From positions 124,001 through 188,000 of the forward strand of contig MDYQ01000128.1 of assembly GCA_003024175.1 (NCBI GenBank): a stretch of DNA of 64,000 nt, written 5' to 3'. The position numbers and the translations under genes were made by a program. This stretch comes from Planoprotostelium fungivorum (taxonomy: Eukaryota > Evosea > Variosea > Cavosteliida > Cavosteliaceae). A model generated the notes under the pieces. The model was given only the letters and a program-made list of their open reading frames with translations, searched no databases and had not been told where the DNA came from. Shown here piece by piece: positions 46,777 through 57,211 of the stretch; the stretch's first letter is position 1, and each line of letters begins with the position of its first letter.

Positions 46777-48026
46777 TTATCTAAATGACTTTACAATGTA
46801 TTCGCAGAGGGCAAGAAATATCGGACAGTCCACAGTGGAATGTTCTGCGAGTTCAATTCCCTGTGATTCCAGGCCGTCCCTTCTAACCATTCCTATCCAA
46901 ATGAGACTCATACAACTCATTCTCCTCACCAGACCGTGCCGATTGACGGTACGACAACCGTAGACGTTGTGAAAGACTCTCAGATAACAGGCGAATATCA
47001 CCGGATTCTCACCGTTCGTGGTATGTGTGAATAGAGACATGCGTAAAGCCTGTGCTACCGTGAGTAGATCGTCATTTCATTCGATGGATGGACCTGTGGA
47101 GTGTAATCGAACAGAGCCACCGAGTCGGTCAGAGAGAAGGACTCTTCTGTCGTTCCGATCATCCTCTGAAAAGCTGGGTTGGCGTAACATATCTGTGACG
47201 CTTTCAGTCTCGTTCGTTCGCAATTCGATCACCTGATGCATCTCGTTGAATAATATACAGGGAGAGTAGTTGTTCATCAATATCTTCTTCTGTTCCTTCA
47301 CGGTCGATCAGTCTTGACGATGATGGGGTGGCATCACCTCCAATCGACGGTTCTGTTCTTGTCTAAATTGTTCTCTCACGACAGAGTCATGGCTGCCGAA
47401 TAGTTTGACATAAGTGACACCCATGTTCCTCAAGAAAGTGATAGTCTCCCTCTCAGTCATCCACTCCCTGTTCACAGTGAATCACGATGATCGACGGGTG
47501 GATGATACGCACCGTGCGATGAAGATCTTCGCGCAGGCTCTCGCTTGGTAATTGAGGTCCTTCAGTGCTTCGACAAAGTGGCTGCTCTCTTCTAGATGTA
47601 TTCCCATCTCTTGCTCGAGTGTCAACAGATCCTGCACCGTGAATTTCTGTGGGTCCTCTGAATAATACGTTTGTCCGTTCGAGTCTTCTGATGGGAGAGG
47701 AGTGTGATTCACATCTGGTTGTGGGGAGATGTCTGACGATCGATTCAATCCCAATCTCTTGATAATGCACGATACCTGACGATCCTTCTGAGCTATCCAC
47801 TTGTTCTTTCTTCCTTTTCTGTCGCTGAAAGTGTCCGTCTTGACAGGTCTTTCCCAATCTCGCACATCGCCCACAAGGCCTCGCTGAGAACGTGAATGGA
47901 TCACTCAACTCTCAATGCCTCACCATCATCGCAGCATAGATGTGACACCTTGCACTGGTAGCAGGCCTTCGACACGCGTGAACGGAGTGTCGTCCCCTTC
48001 AAATCGTCGCTCGATATCCCACTCAT
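46777..48026 (-). CDS. Zn2Cys6 transcription factor with PAS-like domain
   Basis: The first exon begins MSGISSDDLKGTTLRS. Removing intron 47884-47923 yields KACYQCKVSHLCCDDARP then CGRCARLGKTCQD. The spacing is exactly C-x2-C-x6-C-x5-C-x2-C-x6-C (Cys 22, 25, 32, 38, 41, 48), a fungal-type binuclear zinc cluster. A middle part (VQDLLTLEQEMGIHLEESSH, EALKDLNYQARACAKIF) is followed by a PAS-like segment (ICYANPAFQRMIGTTEES, SLTDSVALFDYTPQ). Zn2Cys6 plus PAS recalls the gluconeogenic regulators Ert1/AcuK of fungi. DNA-binding and nuclear location are inferred. The 3' boundary at 46777 is a best guess. Confidence 0.75.
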
Positions 48027-48283
48027 TGAATGATTACCTGCTTCCGTGAAGAGAGGGATCCGGCAATACCGTCTCAAATGATGACGAGTTGAGATGGATG
48101 TATTTCTCGTCGTGGTGCGATGGTGGTCGTTGTCAGTTCCTGAAATCTGCGAACTTCTTCAGTGTCACGTGACCCGCTGATGTGTCGCATTCTGTCCATA
48201 ATCGAAGGGGATCATCAGGAAAGAAGAAGTTTAGAGTCAGCACTTGTTCAATTACGAATTGATTAGATCGACGGTAGAACCTA

Positions 48284-49499
48284 ATGGAACAGATGAACGC
48301 GGACAATACCCCGCGACGAATGCAGCCAGGTAAGATCATTCCACTCCTTGACTACTTAATCAAACATCAGGATCGAGAAACAACATCTCTAACAGACTGG
48401 AGGGCTTATTAGCGAAAAGTCCATTCAAAGTGTAAGTTTGACCCTCTATACAAACTGACAAAAGCAGAGCGACCCCTCAGAAAGAACTCAAAGTACTCGC
48501 ACCTTCTAACGAGTTTCTTCGTACGCCATCTCCAAGCAGAAAGCGACAGGCCGAAGAGGAGGGCAGCAACTTGAGAACGCCAGCTCTCTTCCATCCAACG
48601 AAATACAGACCTCAATCTGCGAGGCGCATGCAGTATAAGAAGATGAGAGTGGGTACGCCCAGAGAAACCTGCTGCACTCTTCCAGAGTGTCGTAATCAGC
48701 CGGAGGCAACAGTAGAGAAGTTCAAAGTCATCCAGAAACTGATCGAAGCCTCATTCGCCGCCATAGATGATGCACAAGACGTCGTCAACATCCAGTTGAC
48801 TCTCGACTCTTTTTCTTCTTTGACTCCCTCTGAACAAGTGACGACGACCCATCCCTCTCTGATATCGACATCTCAACAGATCCACGCCTTCGCACAGATT
48901 CTAAACTTTGTCATCCCAGACATCATCCAAGTCGAATCACGAAGGAACACCATCCGAACAGTCGAGATCATCAGAGAAGCATCACAAGCACCACGCACCT
49001 TTCACTCCTCCCCCGATTCGATCACCTTCGCTTGCTCTTTCACCTCTCCAGAGCCTCCCACCTTCTATGCCCCCAGAGAAGACGACCATCACGTCGGATC
49101 ACCTCGCATGTCACCCATCCCCGACGTCCGTCTGAGACATCCACCATCTGCATCTTTGCAATCACCATCATCACCATCACCGACGACACCGTCACGCTCA
49201 CCTCTCTCTACAACGCCCTTCGTATCGCCCATCTTCTCTAAATCGAGAAAGTCGCCGGTGTCTCTTCTGTCTATCACCCCCGTCAGATCTCCCTCACCCA
49301 TTAAGAGGTGAGAGGAAGGATGAGATGCCTCTGACTCTGAAACAGACAGAGACAATCACCACCACGTAAGACGGAGGAAGAGCCCCCCGCGATGAAGGAG
49401 AGGGAACGTGAGAGGGAGAGATCGATGACATCGTGTAAGGTCGTCAGCCTTGCTGTGGTTGTGGCTGCGTCGGCTGTCATCTATGGTTGGTGTCTATAA
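48284..49499 (+). CDS. Tail-anchored membrane protein with Ser/Pro-rich cytosolic part
   Basis: Starts MEQMNADNTPRRMQPGSRNN. Four exons (introns about 48332-48371, 48421-48470 and 49309-49347) give an N-terminal region with repeated TP/SP sites (LRTPSPSRKR, LRTPALFHPTKYRPQ). A helical block (VEKFKVIQKLIEASFAAIDD, IHAFAQILNFVIPDII) and a long SP-rich tract (PSPTTPSRSPLSTTP, SPIFSKSRKSPVSLL) follow. The last 19 residues VVSLAVVVAASAVIYGWCL form one C-terminal transmembrane helix, as in tail-anchored proteins. Many SP/TP sites suggest control by proline-directed kinases. The family is not recognised. A nuclear-envelope or ER role would fit but is speculation. Confidence 0.7.
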
Positions 49500-49831
49500 A
49501 GAATCTCATGATCGTTTGGTTCGAGATGTTCGATACCGAATGAAATCGCTTCACGTGAACGACTCGGCTCAAGTATGGAATCGTAGATAAATTGTAGATC
49601 GCATCAAATTCCGTTTTAGATGAAGTGTATTGAATTACATTTATCGACTGGCGAGATCGCTTGTGTCGAATCTAATGTGTACGTGGTCTGACGACCTTCC
49701 ACAGGAGACAATCATTGTTACCATCCGCAACAAAGACCACCGCGGAAGACGCACTCGCAGTTCCACAGCCACGAGTCGTGAGAGCAAGCCCATTGGCTCT
49801 GTTGATGATCTTGTGATAACCTTTCGACTCA

Positions 49832-51056
49832 TCAGCTTAATCGGTTCAATTGATGCTGCACTTCAATCTCACCTTTTCCGTCCGGGAATAAGGAAAACTG
49901 CTGACCGAGTCCACCGTTTCGAGGGTAATATAGGGACGGCGCGTCGTTTGGCTTGGTCATACCCTGGTTATCGATGCAACTCATGGTCTTGTCTCCGCTC
50001 TCGCAGAGGAGATAATAGTTGTAGCTGGCAGGAACCAACTGCCAACCCCCCGTGTTGGTCGAGTTGGTGGTCAATTGCTTTTTCAAATAATTCAGACGTC
50101 CTGTGGAAGAAGTCTTGGGGGTGATGGTCACCTGCATCACCGTCATCATCACGCTGATGAGACACTCTCACCTTCTCTGTCGCATCGAATTCCCTCGAGG
50201 TGTTGTAGGGCATAAAGACGCTGGCGGCTTGTCTCGATTTCGACCAACACTGGAAGGTAGCATTACGTAAGGTCTGCTCGGAGGCTTTGCTGTAGGTGAG
50301 ATACCAATACAAGACGGAAGTTTGAGCCCAGTCTTCCATCTCGTTCGTACGAGCGTAGGTGTCAGGTACACACGTGTCGTTACCGATGGCAGTCAACCAC
50401 GCGCTCTGACTAGAGATACCGTTCGACCTGACGAGGTCAACAAAGTCACATATCACTCTGCCTCGGCTCACCAATCGAAGGAGTGGGCTGACTCGTGGAC
50501 GAATACCTCCGGGTTATATTCTCCCTTGTAGATCGCTGCGTTGGCGAAGGTGACTGCTCCGTTTCCGGTAGGTCTCTGGCTGACACGGTTGACGCTACTT
50601 CTCACAGAAGGAGGAACCTGCCAAATTTAGTGCGACCCTATGATGTCACGGAAGAGAGAGTGTTGATATATAGCTTACGTAGGAAAGAGCTTTCGCCATG
50701 GCGTTCTGATCCATCTTCCAGCCCTTGCAGATGCACAGCTCGATATATGTACCATCGTCAAAGTTGATCATCCAAGTGCTCTCTACGGCCACTCCTTCGT
50801 TCTGAGTCGTATCAGTTTCGCCACGTTCGAATGGATCGATCGCCTTGTAGTAAGGATTGGCGTTCTTGGGATCACAGGCATCCCAATTGGTGCAAGTGGT
50901 CAGGTTGGCTGAGGTGATAGTGTAGGTACTGGGGCGAGGAGTGACGGCAGTTAACGAGATGTGTGCAGATAGTCCATCGCTCCAGATGACTTTCTTGCCG
51001 GAGAGATCGTAGCTGAAGGCCAGAGTGACGAGAGTCAAGAAGAGAAGGCTTCTCAT
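49832..51056 (-). CDS. Secreted putative zinc metalloprotease (HExxH), con-13-like
   Basis: Signal peptide MRSLLFLTLVTLAFS, then an N-terminal part rich in aromatic and Thr residues (IWSDGLSAHISLTAV, ESTWMINFDDGTYIELC). After one intron the chain reads IYKGEYNPEVFVHESAHSFD, whose HESAH is a zinc-binding HExxH motif. It continues SAWLTAIGNDTCVPDTYART and NEMEDWAQTSVLYWYL. The PDTYA and N..EDWAQ spacing after HExxH matches fungal conidiation-specific con-13-type secreted proteins. The last exon carries a Ser/Tyr-rich tail with CESGDKTMSC. Proteolytic activity is inferred from the motif only. The four exons join in phase and the frame ends HQLNRLS. Confidence 0.72.
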
Positions 51057-51666
51057 CGTTGACGAGGAGGTAAGATAATGATCAGCCACCGGCCAAAGTT
51101 GAGTTGGACAAATATTTATGTTCGTATCCTTCACTTATCCCTTTCGTTCGAAATTAAGACATAATTACACACATTTATGCCTTTCACATGTCTATTTTGA
51201 TTTAATTCAGGACACAGAAGTAGATCTTTGGGTGTCGATTTGAACGGAGGACAAAAGCATAGATAATTCTTGTCCGTACGAACTCTTAAAGAAGATCCGA
51301 TGATTCATGTGTCCGCCATATTGGGTGTAGAACTTTGTCACGCATGGAAGCAATTGACGTTGTAGTGGATAGATGTTCAAAGGAAAAGTACATACTCTTG
51401 TGAGTTGATGCGATGATCAGTCGTTTGGTCATGACGGTGATCGGATGTGGTAGAACGCCCCAGTTGACTTAAAAACTCGACGAAAACGATAGGAAGCCGA
51501 ATGATGTTCCGTTTATTCCTCGTCGCAACACTTGGACCCAATGGAAATTTGTCTGTACAGATCGTATCCGGGATACTGGCGAGACTCATCAGCATGAAGG
51601 AGATGTCTCTTCAGCATTCGTTGTCTTTCTTCTCTCGATGTGCACATAGAGGTTAACGAGAGAACC
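51057..51666. other. Intergenic region, nothing recognised
   Basis: About 600 bp between divergent genes. AT-rich parts near 51150-51200. No RNA or exon supported. Confidence 0.5.
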
Positions 51667-52390
51667 ATGATCCCAACTTTTCTACGGCAAAAAAGACAGA
51701 ACGAGAGGGAAATGAACTGCATTACATCAACGGTGAGTCCTTCATGATACTTCATCTTTCTCGCGATTGCAGGAACAATGTCCATCACAGCCAAGAGAGG
51801 CATGTCACGCTCGACATATCGTTGAGACGTTTCTCGAGTTGCAGAACATATCCCTGAGCACTAATGTCATCTGGGTTTCATGTACCAGCTACGATGACAA
51901 GATCGTCTTGTACCCAGAGCTGATCCTTATCTTCATGGCTCAGGGAGCACGAGATCTCATCCTCAACCACGGACAGAATTACGTCATGGTAGACGGGATC
52001 TTTCTGAGTTCTCTCACTGTAAAGGAAGTGAGGCGTTAAATTGATACATAGACTCACCTCTTTCAGTTTCATGAGCCAATGGAGAAAGACGTGGTGACCA
52101 GTGCTGGTAGAAGTGGTGAAACACCAACCTCGTCGCAGTCCTCTCAACAGTCCTCCTCAGCCCTCTGTCCCTGCGGACGTCCCGGCAACAAGGACTGCAG
52201 AAACTTCATCTGCTGCTACCCTCACATGACGGCTCGAAACTCTCACCTGCCTGCCATCATTGACGCCGCCATTGAGGGGATCGACTCTCAAGACCGCCTA
52301 CGACAGCGGTCAGAACAAGAACCGTGGGACCCGAAACATCATTCCACGAGGATGGAGACGAAACGGAAAGGCTTCGTTCGACGCAGATGA
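51667..52390 (+). CDS. Small Cys-containing protein, hypothetical
   Basis: Three exons join in phase (introns about 51721-51772 and 52029-52066). The chain reads MIPTFLRQKRQNEREMNC, EQCPSQPREACHARHIVETF, LSTNVIWVSCTSYDDK, YPELILIFMAQGARDLIL and HGQNYVMVDGIFLSSLTVKE. A hydrophilic tail follows with CPCGRPGNKDCRNFICCYPH and ends KGFVRRR. The CPCG..C..CC cluster might bind a metal. No family recognised. The 5' side of the last intron is placed by phase, and an alternative frame in the last exon is possible. Expressed gene status rests on consistent splicing only. Confidence 0.55.
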
Positions 52391-52561
52391 TCTCACCTTC
52401 TCAATAGAGGCACGACACATATCCAAGATACATTCAAGGTGGCCTGGATTCCCTTGAGGAAGTTCGCCCTCCATGAGACCTCGCCACCTGATCGTGTAGG
52501 GAGCAAATGTATGATCAATACACAAATTTATGGGTTGTAGTTCCGACTTCCGAATGATAGA

Positions 52562-53470
52562 CTACTTTTCGGAATGGGTCAGTCCCTGTTTTTTAAACCC
52601 GGACCACGTCGGACGACTCCTGAAAAAAGTGGGACCCTTCTGCTCGAGAGATGAAAAGCCCAACCCAGATAGGTTCACACGGCAGTCCTTCGAAAGAAGC
52701 TCGACTACGTCTATATCTCCATTCCTTGCCGCTCTGATGACGGCGTAGTTTTCGCTCGCCGATGGATCCACGCGAGCATCGTTTGCGAGGAGCCGAACGA
52801 TCTCGACCGATCGTCCACGAGATGCTATTTGGATGGCTTTGTTGTTCTCCGCTGATGGATCGACTCTGGGGCGGGCCAGCATGAACTTGACCGTCTCCGT
52901 GTGGCCCGCTTCGACGATTTGCATCAGTGATTCTGTCGGATCCACTCGATCGTCTTCCAATAGGATCCCGACCACTTCGATGAGTCCTGCCGAGGAAGCT
53001 TCTCTCATGGCACGATTGTGCTCTCCAGCAGGGTTCACGCGAGGATCGGTCAAGAGAGCTCGTACGAGGTCCACCCCTTCTGGCTTCGATACGACCTTGA
53101 GCTCGAAGGCATCGCAGAGTGGATTCTGCTGTCGAATGTCCGTGAGATGGAGGAGGAGACGAACGGAATGAGGCGATCTTCTCCTCATGGCTTCTACCAG
53201 ATCGCCATAATCGAATAGATCGACAAAACTGTCCACTGTCTCATTGAGTTTCTCGAAGATGATGGAAGGCGAAAGAGATCACTGACTTAGTTCTTTCCAA
53301 CTCCTACAGACACTTCGAAGGCAACAGAACTGTTTCCTTTTGATGCGTTGATACTTCCACTCTACAACATCTTCTTCTCTTCTGAATGCCATCCGCAAGA
53401 TACATCTCGTGATGTCATAACCACCTGCGATTCCGTTGACGAATTCGTAACCTGCGAACATGCCGTCCAT
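52562..53470 (-). CDS. F-box-like protein with tandem 'RVDPS' repeats, second member
   Basis: First exon MDGMFAGYEFVNGIAGG to LRSVCRSWKELS resembles the F-box start of the gene at 25158 (VCHQWKELSW there). After an 77-nt intron the frame encodes about seven repeats: LTDPRVNPAGEHNRAM, LEDDRVDPTESLMQI, LARPRVDPSAENNKAIQIA, ANDARVDPSASENYAVI and KDCRVNLSG. Each has a helix pair and N-x-A turn like degenerate ankyrin repeats. The C-terminus after CRVNLS is unrelated and ends QGLTHSEK. It is shorter than its paralogue but open throughout. Confidence 0.8.
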
Positions 53471-54215
53471 CGTTTGTCTCCTTTTCTTGTTGATAAAAAA
53501 ACTCCGAAGTTGTTCACGATACCATAGAATTCCGACTGGAAGATTCCATGCCGACGATCTACAATCTCATCACGTGACTCGTGAGCTTGATCCTCACGAC
53601 GGCGCGCCTTTTTATCGCCTCGCGGGAGGGCTGATGAGCCAAAACAATTCGGGTTGTTGGTCTCTTCAGGCGTTGGCTTTCTCTGAATCCATCCGCTGGA
53701 CCTTACCTCTCTTCACCCAGATTCGTGGTGGATTTGATTGACGGAGTGAAGTGGTACCTCTGTCGTGATCAGTGGCTTTTAGAATGTCCTGCGGCGATCT
53801 TGGACAGTGCTGTTCGGTCTTGAAGTGGAGGTTTTCCTGGCGTTTGGTCTGAGTGTGATCACGGCTGCACGTTTGACTACAAAGAGGAGCAGAGATCGGA
53901 GGAACGATCGACGCTATCTTCTAAGGATTAAGATAGCTTCTGCAGTTTTGATGTGTCCAAGGAGGAACTGCAGCATCAACCGCGCATCGATTTACGTATT
54001 CACATTTCTGTATACAACGGTCCCATATTTCACGATCATCAAGATGATGTCAAGGTCGATCGTTTGGTGTAAACCGGTTTCATCCCACAGATGCATGTCC
54101 ACCGCACCAGAACAGAGAGTGGCCACCTCTCGTCTGATCACGTGATATGCACATTTCATCCTGATCTAATTCTCTCAGACAATATGGATCTGTCGCTCGT
54201 TCCTTAGGATGGCAA
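53471..54215. other. Mostly intergenic; possible short plus-strand exon
   Basis: A plus-strand segment near 53710-53815 reads RFVVDLIDGVKWYLCRDQWL. It could be a stray exon or fragment but could not be joined to a gene. It may also hold the missing 5' exon of the ATP10 gene. Confidence 0.35.
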
Positions 54216-55018
54216 ATGAATACACTCGTTGATAATGCAAAGTTGAAAAAGTTTGTGCAGTGTGGTCTCGTTCCACGATACAAGGCAGAGGTAAAGCTAT
54301 CCCTTGGACCTCTATTCAACATCACAGTTATTTCCTTCCTTGGATAGAACACCCGTGAAAGACTTGAACGGCAAAACAGTCCAACTCCCAGACTATTTAA
54401 CATCTCACGGCTCACCCTCTCTCGCCATCGTTGTATCAAACCGTTCCGTCACACAGGTGAGCGAAGGCTCATGCATGCTTCCGTTCATCGACGTTCTTCT
54501 ATCCAATTCAATACATTCAATAATTAACCTCGAAAGAAAATCGTGGAGACTTGGTATCCCGTGGCAGAGAAGAACAACCTCCCCCTCTTCGAAGTTGTCG
54601 TCGTCAGTGATCTCCTCTATCGCCTCTTGGGCTTCATCTTTCGTTCCACCGTTCGATCATCCACACCGAAAGAGAGGAGGCACCTCGTCCTACACGCTTA
54701 TCCTTCCAAAGTCTGTCTTCTTTAATCCTCTCCCATTTCTCTCGTCTTCTCTCACTCTTCTGACCCTTTCAGTTATCTCAAGACGAAGAACAATTGTTAG
54801 GCACAGCAAATTATCTCCTGGTAAATGCAGGTGATTCATCATCACAGAGGGATGAGAGTGACATGGAACAGTTCTGCTGGATAAGAACAAGAACATTCGA
54901 TGGAGATCGAGTGAGTGGATGATCGTTGGTTGTGTTGATGATGACAGATGGAATGGCTGATGAAGAAGACAAGCAGAGTCTGGCCGAGGCTGTTGCCAAA
55001 CTGCAATCAGAGAAATGA
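54216..55018 (+). CDS. ATP10: Mitochondrial ATP synthase assembly factor ATP10
   Basis: ATP10 is an inner-membrane chaperone for F1Fo-ATP synthase assembly. Exons read TPVKDLNGKTVQLPDYLTSH, LAIVVSNRSVTQ, then IVETWYPVAEKNNLPLFEVV and VSDLLYRLLGFIFRSTVRSS. LSQDEEQLLGTANYLLVNA, LLDKNKNIRWRSNG and DEEDKQSLAEAVAKLQSEK follow. The G-K-x-V-x-L-P-D start, the E-x-W-x-P block and the RW..G.A..EE.. end are family hallmarks. The start at 54216 is the first in-frame ATG. A mitochondrial presequence may be encoded by an upstream exon that was not found. Confidence 0.85.
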
Positions 55019-55074
55019 AGATTCGTCGTGTTAGTATTATCTATTCTTCGATGAGATGACACAATCCACACAGA

Positions 55075-55265
55075 GGAAGGGCAGGAGAGAAGAGAAGATT
55101 AGAAAGAGGATGAGAGGAGGGAGAGAAAGGAGAGGAGGGAGAGAAGAGAAGATTAGAAAGAGGATGAGAGGAGAGAGAGAAAGGAGAGAAAGGAGAGCAG
55201 GGAGAGAAAGGAGAGGAGGGAGAGAAAGGAGAGGAGGGAGAGAAAGGAGAGGAGGGAGAGAATTA
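55075..55265. repeat. Polypurine tandem repeat (GGAGAGAAAGGAGA type)
   Basis: About 190 bp of almost pure A/G between ATP10 and the lipoyl-like gene. Units such as GGAGAGAAAGGAGAGGAG recur in several registers, partly as a 16-18 bp higher repeat. Confidence 0.85.
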
Positions 55266-55289
55266 CTTGAAGAATTTATGTGTACAAAA

Positions 55290-55960
55290 TTAAGAGTGAG
55301 GACCCAAGTTGGTCGAATATTCTGCGTCTTGGGGAAGGTTTACCTTCTATATGATGAGAGAAAGAAGGGAAAGGATGAGAAGAAGGGAAAGGATGAGAAG
55401 AAGGGAAAGGATGAGAAGAAGGGAAAGAGAGAAAGAAGGAGGAGCAGAGAAGAACAGAATGAATAGAAAGAAAGAGATATACCTCCTCTGTGGAACCGAT
55501 TTGAACCGAGAAGAGATCCTTTCCTGATTCGATTTTCTCTCTTTCAGCCAGAAAAGTCTTCTCCAGCAACCCTCCCACAGGTGTCCTCACTTCTTGTAGA
55601 AGGTTGTCGTTGAATGAGACGGTCACAATCTGTATGAGTTAGAGGGGACGTGATTTTCGAAACACCTTCTCGTCTGGTTTGATGTATTCACCAGCGTCTG
55701 GATGATGTGAGTAGGAGACCTATCGACTGAACTTACGCTTGTGCCAGCTCACGATGGTTCCGTTTGTCTTGTTTTTGGGAGAAGGCATCCAAGGGATATT
55801 TTGAGAGAGGTTTTTGTGCTCTGAATGAGTTGAGCGACATAATGTAGAATATTTCGTCACCAGTGGCATGGAGTGACCTGTGCAGAGTTTGTGGTCTCTG
55901 CTGCATGAGACGTTGGTTGAGTGACTTGAAGGCGTTGACTTGCTTGAAAGAGGCGAGCAT
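55290..55960 (-). CDS. Mitochondrial lipoyl-domain-like protein lacking the lipoyl lysine
   Basis: Short protein of about 138 residues from five exons. The N-terminus MLASFKQVNAFKSLNQRLMQ is basic and amphipathic, as in mitochondrial presequences. It then matches a lipoyl/biotinyl domain: WMPSPKNKTNGTIVSWHKHA, GEYIKPDEKIVTVSF and NDNLLQEVRTPVGGLLEKTF, then IESGKDLFSVQIG. The position of the acceptor lysine (ETDK-type) reads NDNL, so lipoylation looks impossible. No E1-binding or catalytic domain follows; it ends TNLGPHS. The fourth intron (55347-55482) contains a purine/pyrimidine repeat. It may be a subunit-binding or regulatory relative of 2-oxo-acid dehydrogenase E2. Role unknown. Confidence 0.62.
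55355..55445. repeat. 15-bp tandem repeat inside intron of the lipoyl-like gene
   Basis: Four units of AAGGGAAAGGATGAG on the + strand, near perfect, within intron 55347-55482 of the minus-strand gene. Confidence 0.85.
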
Positions 55961-56539
55961 GGTGCGATGTTAGTGAGGGGACGTGTTTGTGATTTGAACG
56001 GCAACAAATTGTACCTGGTCTTAAAATTTGTACGAAATTTCCGCTGGAATAGATGAATATTCAGACACCGTCGTGCTAACCGATAAAGCTTCTATGTCCT
56101 CATTTTCCTTCATAAGCACCTTCCTCGAAAGATGGGATAAGGTCTCGTGATGTTGACCGCCCAAATTGCAGAGGTTCGATGTTGGAGGGGAAGGTACGAT
56201 GACATCGCATCGTTGATCATGACGGTGTATGTAGCCACATACGATTCGTCGAATGTGTATAACAAAGGCGACGAGAGGAGACCCGTTATGAATCTACCCA
56301 ACCGTTGGCCGTTAATTGAGAAATCAAACCTATCCATCTGTTTCGTCACGAACATTTGAGCGTTTCTCAATCATGGAGACTACAGAACTTGAGATGAACA
56401 ATGTCGCATCTTCAAGAGAGTGATAAAAAGAGGAAGATTACAGGCCACGCGTCCACCACAATTAACTCAGGCTATAGAGAATGAACGTCAGTGATGTCAA
56501 CCACTTATCTCGTGCCAGACGAGGAGATGCTTGGTGTCA
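55961..56539. other. Intergenic region, nothing recognised
   Basis: No gene supported. A minus-strand open frame at 56110-56370 has no recognisable motif and was not called. Confidence 0.45.
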
Positions 56540-56599
56540 GATCATCGAATTCGGTTTGGTGAGTTCGTGGACTCCACTGCGTCCCCTCAAGACACCATA
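56540..56599 (+). pseudogene. 60-bp fragment copied from the kinase gene at 22870
   Basis: Reads IIEFGLVSSWTPLRPLK where the kinase has IIDFGLASSWTPLRLLK at about 23465-23524. DNA differs at only about four of sixty positions. Identity stops at both ends, and no other kinase part lies nearby. This is a short, isolated duplication, not a gene. Confidence 0.85.
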
Positions 56600-56912
56600 T
56601 TGCGGGTGCCACGTCATCACTATCAGTGAAGAGGAGAGGTTGAGACGATGTCTGTCCAGGTGTTTATCTTTGTGTGGTCATGAGACAAAGGACTCCACAA
56701 AAAAACAATAATTGTGAGATGGGTGCTATCTAGAAGCTCTTTGATAACCCTTCAGTCGCGTGCCTCACTGTAATCACAAGGTTCATCATGTCTCCTTTTC
56801 ATTCTCTTTTTCTCGGTTCTCAGTCTCCTTCTTGATCCAGTGCAATTTTCTTCTATTGTCCTCTGCTTCATAATACACTCTCGATGCCTTCTCTGTTTGT
56901 AATGTAAATCAA
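56600..56912. other. Intergenic region, nothing recognised
   Basis: About 300 bp between the kinase fragment and the small TIM gene. No gene, RNA or repeat supported. Confidence 0.45.
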
Positions 56913-57185
56913 TCAACATCCGCTGTCTATAATAAATAGCTCACTCGTTGTCATTGAGAACTTGTCCCAACAGTTCAAAAGACACTGACTCTCTTGTCTT
57001 GTGAGGTGATCGTCTTGATATTCCTTCACGCACTTCCAGAAACATCTGTCTGCACCTAACGTCTGCAACTTCCTTCGAAATGCTTCCTCTGCCTCGAAAG
57101 CCGACATCGTGGAGTGCGGTCTATTGAAATCTGTGATGGTGATGTTGCGTTGTTGGCTAGTTGTTTTTGGGACAGATGCATGCAT
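56913..57185 (-). CDS. Small TIM chaperone-like protein (twin CX3C)
   Basis: Mitochondrial intermembrane-space chaperones of this family (Tim8/9/10/13) carry two CX3C motifs. The frame has CFWKC, then 15 residues, then CLLNC, a canonical spacing, in ALGADRCFWKC-like and RQESQCLLNCWDKFS contexts. An AFEAEEAFRRKLQTL helix lies just ahead. Either the ATG at 57185 or the internal ATG of MSAFEAEEAF could be the start. The latter gives the usual length of about 65 residues. No intron. Which member it is cannot be told from this sequence. It is divergent to the dihydrouridine synthase gene. Confidence 0.82.
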   Translation of the reverse strand: MHASVPKTTSQQRNITITDFNRPHSTMSAFEAEEAFRRKLQTLGADRCFWKCVKEYQDDHLTRQESQCLLNCWDKFSMTTSELFIIDSGC

Positions 57186-57211
57186 GTCCCTAAATCATCC
57201 TAAATCTCCTG

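Noticed and set aside
56110-56370. 86-residue minus-strand frame
   Set aside because: No motif, no signal and no splice-consistent neighbour.
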